A program made the translations under genes and the position numbers. A stretch of DNA of 64,000 nucleotides. It comes from Acidimicrobiia bacterium. GTDB lineage: Bacteria > Actinomycetota > Acidimicrobiia > IMCC26256 > PALSA-610. Below the pieces are notes generated by a model that saw only the letters and a list, made by a program, of their open reading frames with translations, ran no database searches and was not told the origin of the DNA. Where the stretch lies: the NCBI GenBank assembly GCA_026002935.1, contig BPGH01000001.1, positions 1,351,965 through 1,415,964 on the forward strand, in the 5' to 3' direction. Below, in pieces: positions 9,770-19,310 of this stretch (position 1 is the first letter of the stretch; each line of letters opens with the position of its first letter).

Positions 9770-10912
9770 ATGAAGGCGGTCGTCCTCGTCGGGGGTGAGG
9801 GCACCCGGCTGCGGCCGCTCACCTACACCACGCCGAAGCCGCTGCTGCCCATCGCGAACCGGCCGTTCCTCGAGCGGCAGCTCTCGTGGCTCGCCGAGCA
9901 CGGTGTCCGGCGAGGTCGTGCTCTCGCTCGGGTACCTCCCCGACGCCTTCCACCGGCACTTCGCACGCGACCGCGCCGGCGAGGACGTGTTCGGCGACGT
10001 GCGGCTCCGGTACGCCGTCGAGGAGGAGCCGCTCGGGACCGCGGGCGCGATCCGCTACGCGGCCGAGGGCTTCGACGAGCGGTTCGTGGTCTGCAACGGG
10101 GACGTGCTCACGACGCTCGACCTCGGCGCGATGGTGCGCTTCCACGACGAGCGGGGGGCGGAGGCCACGATCTCGCTCACGGAGGTCGCCGACCCGAGCG
10201 CGTTCGGCGTGGTGCCGACCCGCGACGACGGGCGGGTGATCGCCTTCGTCGAGAAGCCGCCGCCGCGGCCGGGCCCCGAGCAACTGGATCAACGCCGGCA
10301 CCTACGTGCTGGAGCCCGTCGTTCCTCGCCCGCATCCCGCCGCGCCTCAACGTGTCGGTCGAACGCGAGACCTTCCCGCGCATGCTCGAGGAGCCGGGCC
10401 GCCTGTACGGCTTCAAGGCCGACGCCTACTGGCTCGACATCGGCACGCCCGCGAAGTACCTCGAGGCGCACGCCGACGTGCTCGACGGGCGGCTCGGCCG
10501 GCCCGCCCGTCGCCGGCGCCGTCGAGCGCGCGCCCGGCGTGTGGGTGGAGGGCGACGCCGAGATCGGTCGCCGGCGCCACCGTCGAGCCGCCGGTGCTGC
10601 TCGGCGCCGGCGCCCGCGTCGACGCCGGGCGCGCGCGTCGACGCGGTCGGTGCTCGGCCCCGACGCCGTCGTCGAGCCGCACGCCGAGGTGGTGCGCTCC
10701 GTGGTGCACGCCCGGGCCCAGATCTGCCACGGCGCGTCGGTCGTCGACTCCGTCGTCGGCGCCGACGCGCTGCTGCAAGCCCGACAGCGCGACGCAGCGA
10801 GCACACCATCGTCGGCGCGGGCGCCACGATCACGTCCGGCACCCGGATCTCGGGTGGGCGCGTGCCGTCCGGCGACGGCGCCGAGGGCGAGGTGAGGGTG
10901 TGGCGACGATGA
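9770..10912 (+). CDS. sugar-1-phosphate nucleotidyltransferase with left-handed beta-helix tail (about nine frameshifts)
   Basis: Joins a sugar 1-phosphate to an NTP; mannose-1-phosphate guanylyltransferase (ManB/GmpP of actinobacteria) is the best guess. The N-terminus [18 protein letters not shown] is the signature pyrophosphorylase loop. [32 protein letters not shown] and [15 protein letters not shown] follow, then hexapeptide-like repeats ([34 protein letters not shown]). These pieces lie in all three frames. Joining them needs single-base removals near 9907, 10276, 10314, 10500, 10569, 10628, 10646, 10775 and 10795. This leaves a 377-residue protein of normal length ending at 10912. The insertions are almost all extra G or C and look like base-call errors. 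The stop overlaps the next start as ATGA. Confidence 0.8.
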   Translation: MKAVVLVGGEGTRLRPLTYTTPKPLLPIANRPFLERQLSWLAEHGVRRGRALARVPPRRLPPALRTRPRRRGRVRRRAAPVRRRGGAARDRGRDPLRGRGLRRAVRGLQRGRAHDARPRRDGALPRRAGGGGHDLAHGGRRPERVRRGADPRRRAGDRLRREAAAAAGPRATGSTPAPTCWSPSFLARIPPRLNVSVERETFPRMLEEPGRLYGFKADAYWLDIGTPAKYLEAHADVLDGRLGRPARRRRRRARARRVGGGRRRDRSPAPPSSRRCCSAPAPASTPGARVDAVGARPRRRRRAARRGGALRGARPGPDLPRRVGRRLRRRRRRAAASPTARRSEHTIVGAGATITSGTRISGGRVPSGDGAEGEVRVWRR

Positions 10913-11862
10913 AGGCGCTCGTCACGGGCGGTGCCGGGTTCATCGGCTCGACGCTCGTCGACCGTCTCCTGGCCGAGGGTTGGCGCGTCGACGTCGTCGA
11001 CGACCTCTCGAGCGGCTCGCTCGCGAACCTCGCCGACGCGCGCAATCAGCCCGGGCGGCGCTTCTCGTTCCAGCGGCTCGACGTGTCGTCGGCTGCGCTC
11101 GTCGACCTGATCGCGCACCGGCGGCCCGACGTCGTGTTCCACCTCGCGGCGCAGGCCGACGTGCGGGTCTCGGTCGCGCGCCCGCAGTTCGACGCCACGG
11201 TCAACATCATCGGCACGCTCAACGTCTGCGAGGGCGCCGTGGCGGGCGGCGTGAGGAAGGTCGTGTTCGCCGCGTCCGGCGGCACGCTCTACGGCACCCC
11301 TGACGAGATCCCGGTGCGCGAGGGGCATCCGCAGCGCCCCGAGTCGCCCTACGGCGTCTCGAAGAAGGCCGCGTGCGACTACCTGCACTACTACCGCGAG
11401 GTCCGTGGCCTCGAGTACACGGCCCTCGCGCTCGCGAACGTCTACGGCCCCCGCCAGGACCCGCACGGCGAGGCGGGCGTCGTCGCGATCTTCGCCGGCC
11501 TGCTCCTCAACCGCGAGCGACCGACCATCTACGGCGACGGCAAGCAGACGCGCGACTTCGTGTACGTCGACGACGTCGTCGACGCGTTCGTGCGCTCGGT
11601 GGAGAAGGGTGGCGGGCTCGTGCTGAACATCGGCACGGGCACCGAGACCTCGGTGCAGCAGCTCTACGACGTCATGGCGAGGCTGACCGGCACGAAGGAG
11701 CCGGCACGCTACGCGCCGCCGCGTCTCGGCGAGCTGCGCCGGTCGGCGCTCGACCCGTCCCGTGCGGACGCGTATCTGGGCTGGCGGCCGTGGACCTCCC
11801 TCGAGGAGGGCGTCGCCCGCACCGTCGAGCACTTCAAGGGTCAGCGCGCGGCCGCGCGCTGA
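10909..11862 (+). CDS. NAD-dependent sugar-nucleotide epimerase (UDP-glucose 4-epimerase-like)
   Basis: Extended short-chain dehydrogenase of 317 residues: [27 protein letters not shown], the [11 protein letters not shown] active-site strand, YGVSKKA (catalytic Tyr and Lys), [11 protein letters not shown] and [15 protein letters not shown]. This is the pattern of GalE-like epimerases acting on UDP- or GDP-hexoses. The SGG in place of the usual SSS/SSA occurs in many actinobacterial relatives. ATG 10909 overlaps the previous stop (ATGA), so it ends the plus-strand envelope operon. It converges on the F420 operon, whose last gene ends 17 bases away. Substrate unknown. Confidence 0.85.
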   Translation: MKALVTGGAGFIGSTLVDRLLAEGWRVDVVDDLSSGSLANLADARNQPGRRFSFQRLDVSSAALVDLIAHRRPDVVFHLAAQADVRVSVARPQFDATVNIIGTLNVCEGAVAGGVRKVVFAASGGTLYGTPDEIPVREGHPQRPESPYGVSKKAACDYLHYYREVRGLEYTALALANVYGPRQDPHGEAGVVAIFAGLLLNRERPTIYGDGKQTRDFVYVDDVVDAFVRSVEKGGGLVLNIGTGTETSVQQLYDVMARLTGTKEPARYAPPRLGELRRSALDPSRADAYLGWRPWTSLEEGVARTVEHFKGQRAAAR

Positions 11863-11878
11863 CCGGCTCGCTCGCCGT

Positions 11879-12508
11879 TCAACGCCAGGCCCGCAGCTCC
11901 TCGAGGGGGACGGGCGGCCGCGGCCGCGGCCCCGGTACCCCGGGTCGGGCCGGCCGACGAGCACGAGCGCCTGCGGCATCCAGTCGGCCGGGAGCTCGAG
12001 CGCGTCTCGTGCCGCCTCCGGGCAGAAGATGGGCGCCGCCACCCAGCAGCTCGCGAGGCCGCGGTCGGCCGCGGCGAGCATCAGGTTCTCGACCGCGGCG
12101 CCGAGCGACAGCAGCGCCATGCCGAGCTCCGCGCTGGCGCGGCGCTCGTCGGGATAGTGGTCGAGGCCGTCCCAGGTGAGGCAGCCGACGCACGAGCGCG
12201 GGGGCCGGACTCGAGGCGGCGGCGCGACGCGCCGACGAGCTCGTCGATCCGCCCGGCCGCGACGCCGTCGCGCTCGAGGTCGAACCGCCAGGCCGCACCC
12301 ATGCCGCGCGCGAGCCGGGCCTTCGCGTCGGCGTCGTCGACGACGACGAAGCGCCACGGGCCGCGAGTGGTGCGGTGCCGGCGCGAGGCAGGCCGCCTCG
12401 ACGAGGGCGTCGAGGTCGGCGCGTGGCACCGGGTCGGCGGTGAACGCGCGGATCGAGCGGCGCGCCTCGACGAGCGCCGGGACGCGCGCCGGGGGCGGGC
12501 GGGCTCAC
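11879..12508 (-). CDS. nitroreductase-fold protein, separate counterpart of the FbiB C-terminal domain (several frameshifts)
   Basis: Flavin-binding nitroreductase-like domain. In mycobacteria it is the C-terminal half of FbiB, where it reduces dehydro-F420-0 with FMNH2. The conserved segments are ARRSIRAFTADPVPRADLD, APAPHHSRPWRFVVVDD, VVGCLTWDGLDHYP, LGAAVENLMLAAADRGLASC and ALVLVGRPDPGYRGRGR. They lie in different frames and need about five small indel corrections (near 12478, 12367, 12206, 12196 and 11930). GTG 12508 overlaps the cofE stop as GTGA. Because indels are dense here, the stop that separates this gene from cofE could itself be an artefact and the real gene a fused fbiB. Confidence 0.7.
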   Translation of the reverse strand: MSPPAPGARPGARRGAPLDPRVHRRPGATRRPRRPRRGGLPRAGTAPLAARGASSSSTTPTRRPGSRAAWVRPGGSTSSATASRPGGSTSSSARRAAASSPAPALVRRLPHLGRPRPLSRRAPRQRGARHGAAVARRRGREPDARRGRPRPRELLGGGAHLLPGGGTRRARAPGRLDAAGARARRPARPGVPGPRPRPPVPLEELRAWR

Positions 12509-13232
12509 CGGAACAGGTCCTCCGGAGGCCGGTCGCACGAGGTCACGATAGGAGCCCGTCGCGGAACCAGCGCGGGTCGAGGCCCCGCACGATCGCGACC
12601 GGGACCCCGGCGGCCTTCCCCATCACGAGCTCGGCCGCGGACGCGATCTCGTCGGCGACCGCGACCTCGGTGACCTGCAGTTCGCGGCCGTGCGCGTCGG
12701 GCGTCGCCCGCAGGTCGAGCACGGCGACGATCCCGCTGACGCCGATGGCGACGTCGGTGAGGCCGCGGCGCCAGGGGCGGCCGAACGTGTCCGAGACGAT
12801 CACGCCGACCTCGACGCCGGCCCGGGCGCGGATCGCGTCGCGGATGTGCTTCGCCGAGCGGTCGGGGTCGACCGGCAGCAGCGCCGCGTGCCCGGCGTCG
12901 ACGTTGGACAGGTCGACCCCCGCGTTGGCGCACACGAACCCGTGCCGGGTCTCCGAGATCACGAGGTCGCCCCGCCGGCGCACGACGCGGACCGACTCCG
13001 ACTCCACGACCCGGCGCTTCGCGTCGGGGTCGCCGGGGTCGAGGGCGACGACCCGGCCCTCGGCCTTGGAGACGATCTTCTGCGTCACGACGACGCAGTC
13101 GCCCCCGGCGATCGGGGTGCCCTGCGCGGCGGCGGCCGCGACGATCGCGTCCGCGATCTCGTCGCCGCGCCGGATCTCCCCGATGCCGCGGACGGGGAGG
13201 ACGGTCAGCGGGCCGGGCCCGGTCGGCGTCAC
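12505..13232 (-). CDS. cofE: coenzyme F420-0:L-glutamate ligase (CofE/FbiB N-terminal domain)
   Basis: Adds gamma-linked glutamates to F420-0 using GTP. The sequence shows LPVRGIGEIRRGDEIA, GDCVVVTQKIVSKAEGR, ETRHGFVCANAGVDLSNV, VIVSDTFGRPWRRGLTDVAIG and GLDPRWFRDG, all typical of the family. The C-terminus (SYRDLVRP then PPEDLFR) needs two single-base removals near 12545 and 12530 to read through to the stop at 12505. Corrected length is 241 residues. GTG 13232 overlaps the cofD stop (GTGA), so the two are coupled. Actinobacterial FbiB normally carries a fused nitroreductase domain, which here is a separate overlapping frame. Confidence 0.88.
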
Positions 13233-14154
13233 GCGACCGCCGCGAGCGCCTCGCGCGCGAGCGCGGCCGCGACCTGCGGGCTGCGCATCATCGTGTCGGC
13301 GACGACCGGCCGCACCCCGAGCGCCTCGACCTCGGGTGCGCGCGCGGCGTCGACCGCGTCGATCACGATCGTCGCGCACCACGGGGCGTAGTGCGCGGCG
13401 ACGCCGACGCACGAGACGTCGATGCCGAGGGGGGCCATCAGGCGGTCGGCGGGGCCCTTCACCGGGCGCCGCCGACGATCGGGCTCACCGCGACGACCCG
13501 TCGCCGGCGCGCCGCGAGCACGTCGCGGACGCCGGGGACGGCGAGGATCGGGCCGATCGACACGACCGGGTTCGAGGGGCACACCAGGATCGCGTCGGCG
13601 GCCGCGAGCGCGTCGAGCACGCCGGGGGCCGGGCGCGCCGCGTCGGCACCGGCGAAGCGGACCGCGACGACGGGGGGCTCCGCCCGCTCCCGCACGAACC
13701 ACTCCTGCATCGCGAGCTCGCGGCCGCCGGCGACCGTGATGCGGGTCCGGACGGGGTCGTCGGTCATCGGCCGCAGCGTGCACGCGACGCCCCAGGCGCG
13801 CGCGATCTCGGCGGTCACCTCGCTCAGCGTCGCGCCCGCGCGCAGGCGTTGCGTGCGGTACAGGTGGGTCGCGAGGTCGCGGTCGCCGAGGCGGAACCAC
13901 GTCGGGACGCCGTAGCGCTCGAGGGCGGTGAGCGTCGTGAAGGTCTCGCCCTCGAGGCCCCAGCCCTGCGCGGCGTTCGCGGCGCCGGCGAGCGTGTAGG
14001 TGACCGAGTCGAGGTCGGGCGAGACGTGGAGCCCGTGGAACTCGTCGTCGTCGGCGGTGTTGACGATCGCGACCACCTCGGCCGGCGGCACCGCCTGCAC
14101 CAGTCCCGACAGGAAGCGGGCGGCGCCGACACCGCCGGCGAGCGCTGCGAGCAC
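13229..14154 (-). CDS. cofD: 2-phospho-L-lactate/phosphoenolpyruvate transferase (CofD/FbiA)
   Basis: Transfers a phosphoenolpyruvyl or phospholactyl group to the deazaflavin Fo, forming dehydro-F420-0 or F420-0. Family features are LAGGVGAARFLSGL, VNTADDDEFHGLHVSPDLDS, GDRDLATHLYRTQRL, CPSNPVVSIGPILAVPG and VKGPADRLM. A shift between SPIVGG and PVKGPADR (near 13468) is best explained by one missing base, which restores the family spacing and gives 308 residues. GTG 14154 lies 6 bases downstream of a TAGTGT box (14161-14166), so the operon mRNA is probably leaderless. F420-dependent LLM enzymes at 42362 and 61930 are plausible users of the cofactor. Confidence 0.9.
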
Positions 14155-14227
14155 GCCCGCACACTACCGACCACGCGCGCCGCGGCGGCCCGGAGGCCGC
14201 CGCGGCGCCGGGGGGACTCGGGGGTGG

Positions 14228-14624
14228 TCAGGCGGCGGTGCCGATGCGCTCGCGGACCCGCGTCGCGACGGGCTCGATGGCCTGCACGACGAGCGCCGGG
14301 GATCTCGGTCACGCGCGCCTGCACCTGCTCGACGATCGGCTCGACCCGGCTGGTCAGCTCGGTGCCGAGCTCCTGGACGCGGCCGACGGTCTGGCCGAGG
14401 GTCTGCTGGGCACGGTCGGCCGCGTCGCGGGTGGTCAGGCCGACGTGCTCGCCGCGCTCGGCGAGCGCGGCGGTGAGCCGCCGGGCGCGGGCGGACGCGC
14501 AGTCGGCCGCCCCGGCGGCGCGCTCGCGCAGGACGCGGGCGCGGGCCTGCACCTGCTGGGCGGTCATGACGCCGACGCCGATCGCGATGTAGCCGGCGTC
14601 GACGAGGTGCTTGCGGACTTCCAT
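14228..14624 (-). CDS. small helical, coiled-coil-prone protein (one frameshift near 14295)
   Basis: Corrected length 131 residues. A short hydrophobic start (VDAGYIAIGVGVMTAQQVQA) is followed by long amphipathic helices rich in Ala, Arg, Glu and Gln (RARVLRERAAGAA, DRAQQTLGQTVGRVQEL, VEPIVEQVQARV). Removing one base near 14295 extends the last helix to AIEPVATRVRERIGTAA. The layout resembles HBHA-like or phasin-like surface/lipid-binding helical proteins of actinobacteria, but I cannot name a family with confidence. ATG 14624 has a good ribosome-binding site (AGGAG) and a strong promoter (TTGCAA, 17 bases, TACGAT). It is divergent from the large glycosyltransferase. Confidence 0.6.
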
Positions 14625-14681
14625 CGGGGCTCCTGGGGTGGGCTCGTCCCGGCGCCGGGGGGCGCCCGGGAGGTGCTCGCG

Positions 14682-14750
14682 ATCGTAACACGTTGCGCTT
14701 GCTATTGCAAGCACTCGTGACGCTGCGCACAAGAGGCCCGGGAGTATCCT
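14682..14750. promoter_or_regulatory. divergent promoters with a TTGC-TATT-GCAA palindrome
   Basis: Minus strand: TTGCAA (14705-14710), a 17-base spacer and TACGAT (14682-14687) form a near-consensus promoter for the helical protein. Plus strand: TATCCT (14745-14750) lies 10 bases before ATG 14761. A perfect palindrome, GCTTGC-TATT-GCAAGC (14697-14712), overlaps the minus-strand -35 box and could be an operator for a dimeric regulator. The promoter is read directly; regulation is inferred. Confidence 0.55.
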
Positions 14751-14760
14751 CGTCCGGCCC

Positions 14761-17700
14761 ATGGAGACGCCCGACCCCAGCACCGGCGCCGATCTCCTCG
14801 TCCCCGAGGATCGGGCCGAGGTCGCCGCCGCGGCGCCTCCCGTGGTGGCCGTCGTCGTCACCAACGCCCCCGGGCCGCTCCTCGACGCCGCCCTCGCGAG
14901 CCTCGCCGGGCAGCAGTACCCGGCGCTGTCGGTCCTCGTGGTCGACAACGGGTCGCCCGGGGACCCGAGGGCCCGCATCGCCGAGGTGGCCCCGGACGCG
15001 TTCGTGCGCCGACTCCCCGAGGACGTCGGCTTCGCGCGCGCCGCGAACGAGGCGATCGCGGCCGTCGAGGGGGCGACGTTCCTGCTGTTCTGCCACGACG
15101 ACGTGGTGCTCGAGCCCGACGCCGTGCGCGTCATGGTCGAGGAGGCCTACCGGTCGAACGCCGCGATCGTCGGGCCGAAGTTCGTCGACTACGACGAACC
15201 GGACGTGCTGCTCGAGGTCGGCATGGCCGTGGACCACTACGGCGTCCCGTACTCGGGGATCGAGCCCGGCGAGATCGACCAGGAGCAGCACGACGCGGTC
15301 CGCGACGTCTTCTACGTGTCGAACGCCGCGATGCTCGTGCGTGCCGACCTCCTCGCCGAGCTGGGGGGGTTCGACCCGAAGACCTTCCCGGGTTCCGACG
15401 ACCTCGACCTGTGCTGGCGGGCGCGCCTCGCCGGCGCCCGCGTGCTCGTGGCGCCCGACGCGCGCGCCCGCCACCGCAAGGCGACGCTCGAGGACGTGCG
15501 GCCGACCCGGCGCAACGAGGTCGGCGAGGTCGACGCGTGGACGCGCAGCCGGGTCCGCGTGCTCGTGAAGTCGTACTCGGGGCCGGCACTGTGGTGGGTG
15601 CTCCCCACCGCCTTCGCGCTCGACCTGGTGGAGGCCCTGGCGCTCGTCGGTGCCCGCCGTCCGGGTCGCGCCCGCGCACTGCTCGCCGGGTGGGTCGCGG
15701 CGTTCCGCGACCTCGGCGACCTCCGGCGTGCCCGGGCCGCGACCCAGCGGGCGCGGCGGGTCGCCGACGGCGACGTGCGCGACCTCATGGTGCGGGGCAG
15801 CGCGCGCGTGCGGACCTTCCTCACCCGCCGCCTCCACGCGGGCGACCGGCTCGCGGCGGTCTCGACCCGCACCCGCGACGCCGTCGTCCAGGTCGGTGCC
15901 CGCGCCCGCGCGTCGCACGTCGTGATCGCGGCGGTGATCGTGGCCCTGATCGCCCTCGGGTCCCGGTCGATCGTCGCCGACGGCGTCGCGCAGGTGGGCT
16001 GGTTCGCCGACTGGCCGGGCGCGTCGTCGCTGTGGGGGACGTTCCTGTCGCCGTGGCGGTACGCGCTCGTCGGGGCGGACGCGCCCGCGCCGCCCGCCTT
16101 CGGCCTCATGGCGCTGCTGTCGTCGGCGCTCGCGGGCGACTCGGACCTCGCGCGCACGCTCGTCGTCGCCGGCGCGATGCCGCTCGGCGCCCTCGGCGCG
16201 TACCGCCTCGCGCGGCCGCTGGCGCCGTCGCCGACGCCGGCCGTGACCGCCGCGCTCGCGTACGTCGCGAACCCGGTCGTCCGCAACGCCGTCGCCGAGG
16301 GCCTGCTCGGCCCGCTCGTCCTGTTCGCGCTCGCCCCGTGGATCCTCGCGACGCTCCTGCGCGCGAGCGGCGCCGCGGGCGACCGCACCACGCGGCTGCA
16401 CGCGATCGTCACGGTCGCGCTCCTCGGGCTCGTCACGGTGGCGGCGTGGCCGCCCGCCCTCGCGTTCGCGCCGCTCGTCGTCGCCGCGTTCGCGTGTTCC
16501 GTCCCGCTCGTGCGCGGCGTGCGCGTGACGGCCCGCGCCGCGTGGGTCGCGGGGGGCGCGACGGCGCTCGTGGTCCTGCTGTGCGCACCGTGGGTGCTGA
16601 CGCTCCCCGGCGCCGACGCCGCGACGTGGGGGCTGCTGCCCCGGCCCCCGCTCTCCCTCGGGGACGCGCTCGCCTTCCGCACCGGCGACGCGGGGGCCGG
16701 GCTCGCACCGTTCGGGATCCTCGTCGCCGCCGCGCTCCCGCTCGCCGTCGCGACCGGGGCGCGCCTCGCGTGGGCGGGCCGCGCCTGGGTGCTCGCGGCG
16801 ATGTCGTTCGCGCTCGCGTGGCTGCCCGCGCGCCTCGACGCCGGCGTCCCGGTCCCCGCGCCCGAGGGCGTGCTCGTGCCCGCGGCGCTCGCCCTGGCGC
16901 TCGCCGCCGGCCTCGGCGCGGCCGCGTTCCTCGAGGAGCTGCGGACGTTCCACTTCGGGTGGCGCCAGGTCGTCGCCGTCGTCGCGGCCCTCGGCCTCGC
17001 GCTCCCGGTGCTCGGCATGGCCGGCGACGCGTTCGGCGGCCGCTGGCGGATGCCGGACGAGGACTGGGCGACCGAGTTCGACTGGATCGCGGACGAGACG
17101 CCCGCCGGGGGCTTCCGCGTCCTGTGGGTCGGCGACCCGACGATCCTGCCCGGCGACCCGAAGGTCGCCGGCGGGGTCGGCTACGTCCTGACGCGGGACG
17201 GTGCGAGCGACGGCCGGGCGCTGTGGGCCCCGGCCGAGAACGCGGCGGCCGCCACGGTCGGGCGCGCGCTCGCGCTCGCCCGCGACGGCGAGACGTCGAG
17301 GCTCGGTCACCTGCTCGCCCCCGCCGGGGTGCGGTACGTGGCGGTGCTCGAACGGCCCGCACCCGACGCCGGGCCGCGGCGGCCGCCCGACCCGGCGCTG
17401 CGCGACGCGCTCGCCCGCCAGCTCGACCTCGGCGTGTCGCGTGCCGGGCGGGGCGCGACGCTCTACGAGAACGGTGCGTACGCGCCCCGGCGCGCCGTCG
17501 CCCCCGGGGACGTCGCGAGCGCGGGCGCGGACGACCCGCTGGAGGCGGCCGCGCGCGCCGAGCTGGCCGGGTCGGAGCCGGTCACCGGGCCGCTCGACGG
17601 CTCGGACCCGGCCCCGCCGGGGACGCTCCTGTGGGCCGAGGCCGCCGACGGCGGCTGGCGGGCCGCCGCGGACGGCGAGCGCCTCGCGCGCGACGACGCG

Positions 17701-17865
17701 TTCGGCTGGACCAACGGATTCGCGCGGTCCGAGGGCGGCCGGGTGGCGATCTCGTTCGACGGCGGCCCGCGGCGCGTCGTCGCCTACCTGCAGCTCGTCG
17801 CGTGGGCCGCGGTCGCGGTGGTCTGGTGGCGGACGCGGCGCGGCCGGGCGGGGGCCGGCGCGTGA
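14761..17865 (+). CDS. large multidomain glycosyltransferase: GT2 domain plus polytopic membrane domain
   Basis: A 1034-residue protein. Residues about 25-270 form a GT2 domain (VVAVVVTNAPGPLLDAAL, VLVVDNGSPGDP, DVGFARAANEAI, the CHDDVVLEPD metal motif, FPGSDDLDLCWRARLAGA). A long polytopic membrane region follows (about residues 375-760, roughly ten or more helices), then an external domain (ADETPAGGFRVLWVG, GDPKVAGGVGYVL) and a last helix near the C-terminus. This GT2 plus GT-C-like architecture is seen in actinobacterial cell-envelope glycosyltransferases. It starts an operon: its stop overlaps the DUF5719-like gene as GTGA. No frameshift occurs in over 3 kb, unlike many neighbours. Confidence 0.8.
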   Translation: METPDPSTGADLLVPEDRAEVAAAAPPVVAVVVTNAPGPLLDAALASLAGQQYPALSVLVVDNGSPGDPRARIAEVAPDAFVRRLPEDVGFARAANEAIAAVEGATFLLFCHDDVVLEPDAVRVMVEEAYRSNAAIVGPKFVDYDEPDVLLEVGMAVDHYGVPYSGIEPGEIDQEQHDAVRDVFYVSNAAMLVRADLLAELGGFDPKTFPGSDDLDLCWRARLAGARVLVAPDARARHRKATLEDVRPTRRNEVGEVDAWTRSRVRVLVKSYSGPALWWVLPTAFALDLVEALALVGARRPGRARALLAGWVAAFRDLGDLRRARAATQRARRVADGDVRDLMVRGSARVRTFLTRRLHAGDRLAAVSTRTRDAVVQVGARARASHVVIAAVIVALIALGSRSIVADGVAQVGWFADWPGASSLWGTFLSPWRYALVGADAPAPPAFGLMALLSSALAGDSDLARTLVVAGAMPLGALGAYRLARPLAPSPTPAVTAALAYVANPVVRNAVAEGLLGPLVLFALAPWILATLLRASGAAGDRTTRLHAIVTVALLGLVTVAAWPPALAFAPLVVAAFACSVPLVRGVRVTARAAWVAGGATALVVLLCAPWVLTLPGADAATWGLLPRPPLSLGDALAFRTGDAGAGLAPFGILVAAALPLAVATGARLAWAGRAWVLAAMSFALAWLPARLDAGVPVPAPEGVLVPAALALALAAGLGAAAFLEELRTFHFGWRQVVAVVAALGLALPVLGMAGDAFGGRWRMPDEDWATEFDWIADETPAGGFRVLWVGDPTILPGDPKVAGGVGYVLTRDGASDGRALWAPAENAAAATVGRALALARDGETSRLGHLLAPAGVRYVAVLERPAPDAGPRRPPDPALRDALARQLDLGVSRAGRGATLYENGAYAPRRAVAPGDVASAGADDPLEAAARAELAGSEPVTGPLDGSDPAPPGTLLWAEAADGGWRAAADGERLARDDAFGWTNGFARSEGGRVAISFDGGPRRVVAYLQLVAWAAVAVVWWRTRRGRAGAGA

Positions 17866-19310
17866 CGCCCGCCGCCCCGGTCCGGCGCCTCCCGCTCGTC
17901 GGCGTGCTCGTGCTCGCCGGGGTGCTCGCGGCCGTCGCGGGCGACGCCGACGTCGCGGGCCCGCGCCCGGCGCGGGAGGCCGACCCGGCGACGGGCCCGC
18001 CCTCCGGCAGCCTGACGGCCGCGTGGTACTGCCCCGGCGGCGTGCCCGGCGCCGGGGCCGAGGCGGAGTCCCTGCGGCTCGCCAACCTCGGGGACGCGGA
18101 CGCCCGGGTCGCCGTGACGGTCCACCCCGACGGCGGCGGCGCGCCGGTGACGACGACGCTCGAGGTCGCGGCGCGCGCGGTCACCGAGGCGGCGCGGGCC
18201 GACCTCGGTCCGCCCGGCGGCGCGGTCGTCGAGGCGTTCACGGGCGACGTCGTCGTCGAGTCGGCGCTGGTCGCCGAGGGTGCCGTCACCGTCGAGCCCT
18301 GCGCGACCGCCCCGGCGACCACGTGGTACTTCGCCGCGGGCACGACGGCGCGCGGCGTCGGCCAGCACCTCGTGCTGTACAACCCGTTCGGCAGCGACGC
18401 GAAGGTGGACGTCCGGCTCTACACCGAGGCGGGCGTGACGGAGCCGGACCGGCTGCGTTCGATCGACGTCCCCCGGCGCTCGCGCGTCGTCGTGCCCGTC
18501 CACGAGATCGAGCGGCGCGCCCAGCGCACGGCGGTGCGCGTGCACGCGACGCTCGGGCAGGTCGTCGCGGAGCAGACGCTCACCTACGGTGCCGACACCG
18601 GGACGCCCGGCCTCGCGCGCTCGGCGGGGGCCGTCGCCCCGGCCGGGCGCTGGCACGTGCCCCACGCGACCGTCGGGCCGGGCGTGACGACCGTCGTCGC
18701 GGTCGCCAACCCGAACGACGTCGACGCCGACGTGGACGTCGTCGCGGTCGCGGCCGACCCGGACACGCTGATCGACCCGCTGTCGGTCACGGTCCCGGCG
18801 GGTCGCGTCACCTGGGTGCGGATCGGCGGCTGCCCGGAGCCGCCCGCTCCCGACGCCCCCTGCGTGCCGGTCGCGGCCGACGGGGTGGTCGCCCTCGACG
18901 TGGTCGCGGCCGCCGCGGACCTGCCCGTCGTCGCCGAGCACCTCGCGCGCTTCGGTGGCGGGCGCGGTGTGCTCACGAGCCGGGCGGGGAGCGCGGGCGG
19001 GCGCGAGTGGCGGTTCGCCGCCGCCGCGGTCGCGGGCGTGTCGCGCGGCTCGCTCACGCTCGTCACGACCGGCACCGCGCCCGTCTCCGCCGACGTCGTG
19101 GTCGTGCGCGGCGGCGAGGTGACCGAGCCCGAGCGGCTCGCGGGCGTGGAGGTCGTGCCGGGCCGGCCGACGGTCGTGCCGCTCGACGACCTGCTCGCGC
19201 GCGGCACCGCCCTGGTCGTGCGGGCGACCGGCGACGTCGTCGCGCAGCGGACGCTCGGGGGCGGCGCCGAGGTCACCGCGTCCCTGGGCGTGCGGGGGGC
19301 GAGGCGGTGA
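17862..19310 (+). CDS. secreted DUF5719-like protein
   Basis: A 482-residue protein with an N-terminal hydrophobic segment (LPLVGVLVLAGVLAAVAG) that acts as signal peptide or anchor. The exported part is built of repeated beta-rich modules beginning WYCPGG, WYFAAGTTARG, WHVPHATVG and WRFAAAAVAG, each followed by ...LTLYNP/VANPN-like strands. This matches my memory of the DUF5719 family in actinobacteria, where function is unknown. Four cysteines are visible (WYCPGG, EPCAT, GGCPEP, APCVP). Start GTG 17862 and stop both overlap neighbours, which couples it to the glycosyltransferase and the thioredoxin-fold protein. A role in assembly or export of the glycan is an inference from context only. 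Confidence 0.7.
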   Translation: MTPAAPVRRLPLVGVLVLAGVLAAVAGDADVAGPRPAREADPATGPPSGSLTAAWYCPGGVPGAGAEAESLRLANLGDADARVAVTVHPDGGGAPVTTTLEVAARAVTEAARADLGPPGGAVVEAFTGDVVVESALVAEGAVTVEPCATAPATTWYFAAGTTARGVGQHLVLYNPFGSDAKVDVRLYTEAGVTEPDRLRSIDVPRRSRVVVPVHEIERRAQRTAVRVHATLGQVVAEQTLTYGADTGTPGLARSAGAVAPAGRWHVPHATVGPGVTTVVAVANPNDVDADVDVVAVAADPDTLIDPLSVTVPAGRVTWVRIGGCPEPPAPDAPCVPVAADGVVALDVVAAAADLPVVAEHLARFGGGRGVLTSRAGSAGGREWRFAAAAVAGVSRGSLTLVTTGTAPVSADVVVVRGGEVTEPERLAGVEVVPGRPTVVPLDDLLARGTALVVRATGDVVAQRTLGGGAEVTASLGVRGARR

